Origin: an uncultured Clostridia bacterium
GTDB lineage: Bacteria; Bacillota_A; Clostridia; TANB77; CAG-508
DNA: 9,411 bases
NCBI GenBank assembly: GCA_947628335.1
Contig: CANQZT010000050.1
Location: 1 to 9,411 of the forward strand
Direction: 5' to 3'
The notes beneath the pieces were generated by a model. It was not told the origin of the DNA. It saw only the letters and a list, made by a program, of their open reading frames with translations, and ran no database searches. This document shows, piece by piece, positions 7,356 to 9,411 of this stretch (position 1 is its first letter; every line of letters begins with the position of its first letter). Made by a program: the position numbers and the translations under genes.

Positions 7356-7375
7356 CATTTTATGTATATTGTCAA
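7347..7375 (-). promoter_or_regulatory. Strong SigA-type promoter of the tetR-yhgE operon
   Basis: A perfect -35 box TTGACA (7375-7370), a 17-base spacer and -10 TATACT (7352-7347) on the minus strand. The predicted start is about 45 bases before the chosen tetR ATG. Confidence 0.85.
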
Positions 7376-7416
7376 CAGTTTATTACATTTTTTATACACT
7401 TTTTGTATAATTTGGC

Positions 7417-7460
7417 TACAATAAATAGGAAAACTATATATAGTTTTCCTATTTATTGTA
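7417..7460. repeat. Perfect 44-bp palindrome between ZIP gene and tetR promoter
   Basis: The 20-base arms 7417-7436 and 7441-7460 are exact reverse complements and the central TATA is itself palindromic. It starts 13 bases after the ZIP stop codon. Neither strand shows the expected U-run beyond the stem (minus: GCCAAATT; plus: ATTCGAAT), so it is not a textbook intrinsic terminator, though it may stop or stabilise the ZIP transcript. Confidence 0.8.
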
Positions 7461-7473
7461 ATTCGAATCAATT

Positions 7474-8217
7474 TTATACTGTTGTTGCTAATATTCCTAA
7501 TATAAATCCTATTATGTTTCCTATACTTGACATCCTTCCTTTATATAAATTGTTCGATTCTGGTATTAATTCCCCTGATACTATATATAGCATTGCTCCT
7601 GCTGCAAATGACAAGCATATTGCTATTATTTTATCTGATATAGTTCCTATAAATGCTCCAAAAAATGCCCCAATTCCTGTTGTTACACCAGATAAAATCA
7701 CATAAAATATTACTTTTACTGCATTCATTCCTCCATTTTTCATTGGTACTGCCATTGATATTCCTTCTGGTATGTCGTGCAACAAAATTGCAATTGCGAG
7801 TGAATAACCTAGTTTTATTGATGCACCAAATCCTGAGCCTATTGCAAGACCTTCCGGAAAGTTATGTAATGCAAGACCTATACTTACTATTATTCCTGTT
7901 TTTAATAATGTATTTGTATTTCTTTTATTATTTATTTTTGTATTGAATTTATTTTGTACCAATATATCACATAATATCATGCTTATTACTCCAAATATTA
8001 CTCCTAGTATTACTAATGAAATTTGCGATATTTCTAGCGCTTCTGGTATTAAATCAAAACATACTATTGATATCATTAGACCCGATGCAAGTGATAGTAT
8101 AAAACTTAAAAATTTGTTTGATGTGTTTTTGAATGTTATTCCTATTATACCTCCTAATGTTGTTCCAAATGTTCCAAAGAATAACCCTATCAGTGTTGTT
8201 TTTAATAAATATCCCAT
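7474..8217 (-). CDS. ZIP-family divalent metal transporter
   Basis: The 247-residue, very hydrophobic protein has about eight membrane segments and a short charged cytoplasmic loop rich in Lys/Asn (~91-104) between TM3 and TM4, as in ZIP (ZupT/GufA-type) proteins. The two metal-site motifs are present: HNFPEG in TM4 (about residues 118-123) and HDIPEG in TM5 (about 147-152). It should import Zn2+ or another divalent cation such as Fe2+ or Mn2+ across the cytoplasmic membrane. The ATG at 8217-8215 follows GGAG by 8 bases. That GGAG is part of the 3' arm of the terminator behind prfA, so expression probably depends on that structure. The gene order prfA-ZIP is common in clostridia. Metal specificity cannot be read from the sequence. 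Confidence 0.92.
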   Translation of the reverse strand: MGYLLKTTLIGLFFGTFGTTLGGIIGITFKNTSNKFLSFILSLASGLMISIVCFDLIPEALEISQISLVILGVIFGVISMILCDILVQNKFNTKINNKRNTNTLLKTGIIVSIGLALHNFPEGLAIGSGFGASIKLGYSLAIAILLHDIPEGISMAVPMKNGGMNAVKVIFYVILSGVTTGIGAFFGAFIGTISDKIIAICLSFAAGAMLYIVSGELIPESNNLYKGRMSSIGNIIGFILGILATTV

Positions 8218-8263
8218 AAAAAAATCTCCAATCTATTATTTATTTTATGATTGGAGTTTTTTT
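8218..8263 (-). terminator. Terminator hairpin after prfA that contains the ZIP ribosome binding site
   Basis: CTCCAATC (8256-8249 on the minus strand) pairs with GATTGGAG (8233-8226), followed by A and seven T; the A-run before the 5' arm can extend the stem. The 15-base loop is AT only. The 3' arm supplies the GGAG of the ZIP gene and the U-run ends at its ATG. The hairpin is also followed by nine T on the plus strand. Confidence 0.75.
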
Positions 8264-9331
8264 TTATTCTTCATTACCTTTTAATCTCTCTGCTCTGTCT
8301 GCTGCAATTAATGAATCTAGCATCTCATCTAAGTTTCCATTTAAAAAGTCTTCTATTTGAAAAATACTCAAGCCAATTCTATGGTCGGTTATACGCCCTT
8401 GTGGATAATTATATGTTCTTATTTTTTCTGAACGGTCTCCACTTCCTACTTGGCTTTTTCTTTCATTTGCAAGTTCTGAATCTCTTTTTTGTTTCTCTAT
8501 TTCATATAATCTTGAACGTAATAATCTCATTGCATATTCTCTATTTTGTACTTGCGAACGTTCTGTTTGACATTCTGCTACAAGTCCTGTTGGTATGTGT
8601 GTTAATCTTACTGCTGATGAGGTTTTGTTTATATGTTGGCCTCCTGCTCCTGATGCTCTAAACACATCCATTTTTATATCTGCTGGGTTAATTTCTATTT
8701 CTACATCCTCTACTACAGGAAGAACTGCGACTGTTGCAGTTGATGTATGTATCCTTCCACTAGATTCTGTATCTGGTACTCTTTGAACACGATGCACTCC
8801 ACTTTCAAATTTTAGTCTACTATATACTCCTTTTCCTGTAACCATAAATGATATTTCTTTGTAGCCTCCAAGACCTGTCTCGTTTTCATTTAAAACTTCC
8901 AACTTCCAGTGTTTCTTTTCTGCATACATTGAGTACATTCTAAATAGTGTTCCTGCAAATAATGCTGCCTCTTCTCCTCCTGCACCTCCTCTTATTTCAC
9001 AAATTGCGTTTTTGTCATCGTCTGGATCTTTTGGGATTAATAATATTTTTAATTCTTCTTCTATTGTTTTTAGTTTTTCTTTTGCCTCTAACATTTCCAT
9101 TTCAGCTAAGTCTTTTATTTCTTTATCGTCTTCTTTCATCATTTCACATGCTTCTTCATAATTTTTTTGTACTTTTTTATACTCTCTATATTTTTCTACT
9201 ATTGGTGTCATATCTGAATGTTCTTTCATTAGTTTTTGCCATTCACTTGTTTTTGAAATTACTTCTGGATCACTAATTTTTGTCGTTAACTCTTCATATC
9301 TTTTTTCTACGTCCTCTAATTTTTGAAACAT
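8264..9331 (-). CDS. prfA: Peptide chain release factor 1 (RF1)
   Basis: A cytoplasmic 355-residue protein, the normal length for RF1. It recognises UAA and UAG in the ribosomal A site and triggers peptidyl-tRNA hydrolysis. The stop-codon-reading tripeptide P-x-T is P186-D187-T188 in [16 protein letters not shown]2 would have SPF here. The catalytic GGQ is G230-G231-Q232 in [16 protein letters not shown]. The N-terminal helical domain, the conserved [14 protein letters not shown] and the C-terminal [11 protein letters not shown] are all present. The ATG has GAGGAG 8 bases upstream and a good promoter. No frame change or in-frame CGG is present. It matters for this window because release factors compete with frameshifting at the two CGG-stop sites: UAA in pcrA is read by RF1 and RF2, UGA in the yhgE-like gene only by RF2. 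Confidence 0.98.
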   Translation of the reverse strand: MFQKLEDVEKRYEELTTKISDPEVISKTSEWQKLMKEHSDMTPIVEKYREYKKVQKNYEEACEMMKEDDKEIKDLAEMEMLEAKEKLKTIEEELKILLIPKDPDDDKNAICEIRGGAGGEEAALFAGTLFRMYSMYAEKKHWKLEVLNENETGLGGYKEISFMVTGKGVYSRLKFESGVHRVQRVPDTESSGRIHTSTATVAVLPVVEDVEIEINPADIKMDVFRASGAGGQHINKTSSAVRLTHIPTGLVAECQTERSQVQNREYAMRLLRSRLYEIEKQKRDSELANERKSQVGSGDRSEKIRTYNYPQGRITDHRIGLSIFQIEDFLNGNLDEMLDSLIAADRAERLKGNEE

Positions 9332-9365
9332 TTTTATTTCTCCTCTTAATTTTTATTCCTTTAGT

Positions 9366-9394
9366 ATTATACACAATTTTTTCCAATTTATCAA
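9366..9394 (-). promoter_or_regulatory. SigA-type promoter of prfA
   Basis: -35 TTGATA (9394-9389), 17-base spacer, -10 TATAAT (9371-9366) on the minus strand, about 35 bases before the prfA ATG. prfA may therefore start its own transcript here instead of being carried only by an upstream operon. Confidence 0.75.
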
Positions 9395-9411
9395 TATGCA
9401 ACTTAAATATC

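Noticed and set aside
1..9411. CRISPR array, tRNA, rRNA or insertion sequence
   Set aside because: I saw no regularly spaced repeats, no tRNA-like or rRNA-like stretch and no transposase on either strand.

Overview
The window is strongly AT-rich, and every supported gene lies on the minus strand. It looks like chromosomal DNA from a low-GC Gram-positive bacterium, most likely an uncultivated gut-type clostridium. Reasons: purine-rich Shine-Dalgarno sites of the AAGGAG type, Arg codons mostly AGA, all seven complete genes ending in TAA, SigA-like TTGACN-17-TATAAT promoters, and families typical of Clostridia (PcrA, YhgE/Pip, a membrane-anchored M23 peptidase). The pair prfA followed by a ZIP transporter, and the nearby low-molecular-weight phosphatase, recall a common clostridial neighbourhood.

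Layout in transcription order (right to left): promoter 9394-9366, prfA (peptide release factor 1), an intrinsic terminator whose 3' arm carries the ribosome binding site of the next gene, a ZIP metal transporter, and a perfect 44-bp palindrome. Then comes a strong promoter with candidate operator repeats, a TetR-family regulator, and a YhgE/Pip-type membrane protein one base further on, closed by a strong hairpin terminator. Next are a low-molecular-weight protein-tyrosine-phosphatase gene and, 13 bases on, the DNA helicase gene pcrA; then an M23 peptidase with its own terminator. At the left edge are the remains of a dinD-like SOS gene with an intact promoter and a LexA-like box, and the first 61 codons of a Bro-N (phage antirepressor-like) gene that runs off the window.

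The most notable observation is that two unrelated genes, pcrA and the yhgE-like gene, are each split by a single +1 frame change, and both changes fall at the same motif: Thr codon, CGG, then T that begins an in-frame stop (ACT-CGG-TAA and ACG-CGG-TGA). I scanned the whole window for CGG: about 2,800 codons contain only two in-frame CGG codons, and they are these two. CGT, CGA and CGC are used normally as Arg codons. This suggests that CGG is not decoded normally in this organism and acts as a +1 frameshift (CGG-T) signal, so the 'broken' genes would yield full-length proteins. Assembly error or independent pseudogenisation are the alternatives, but they do not explain why both breaks fall on the only two CGG codons.
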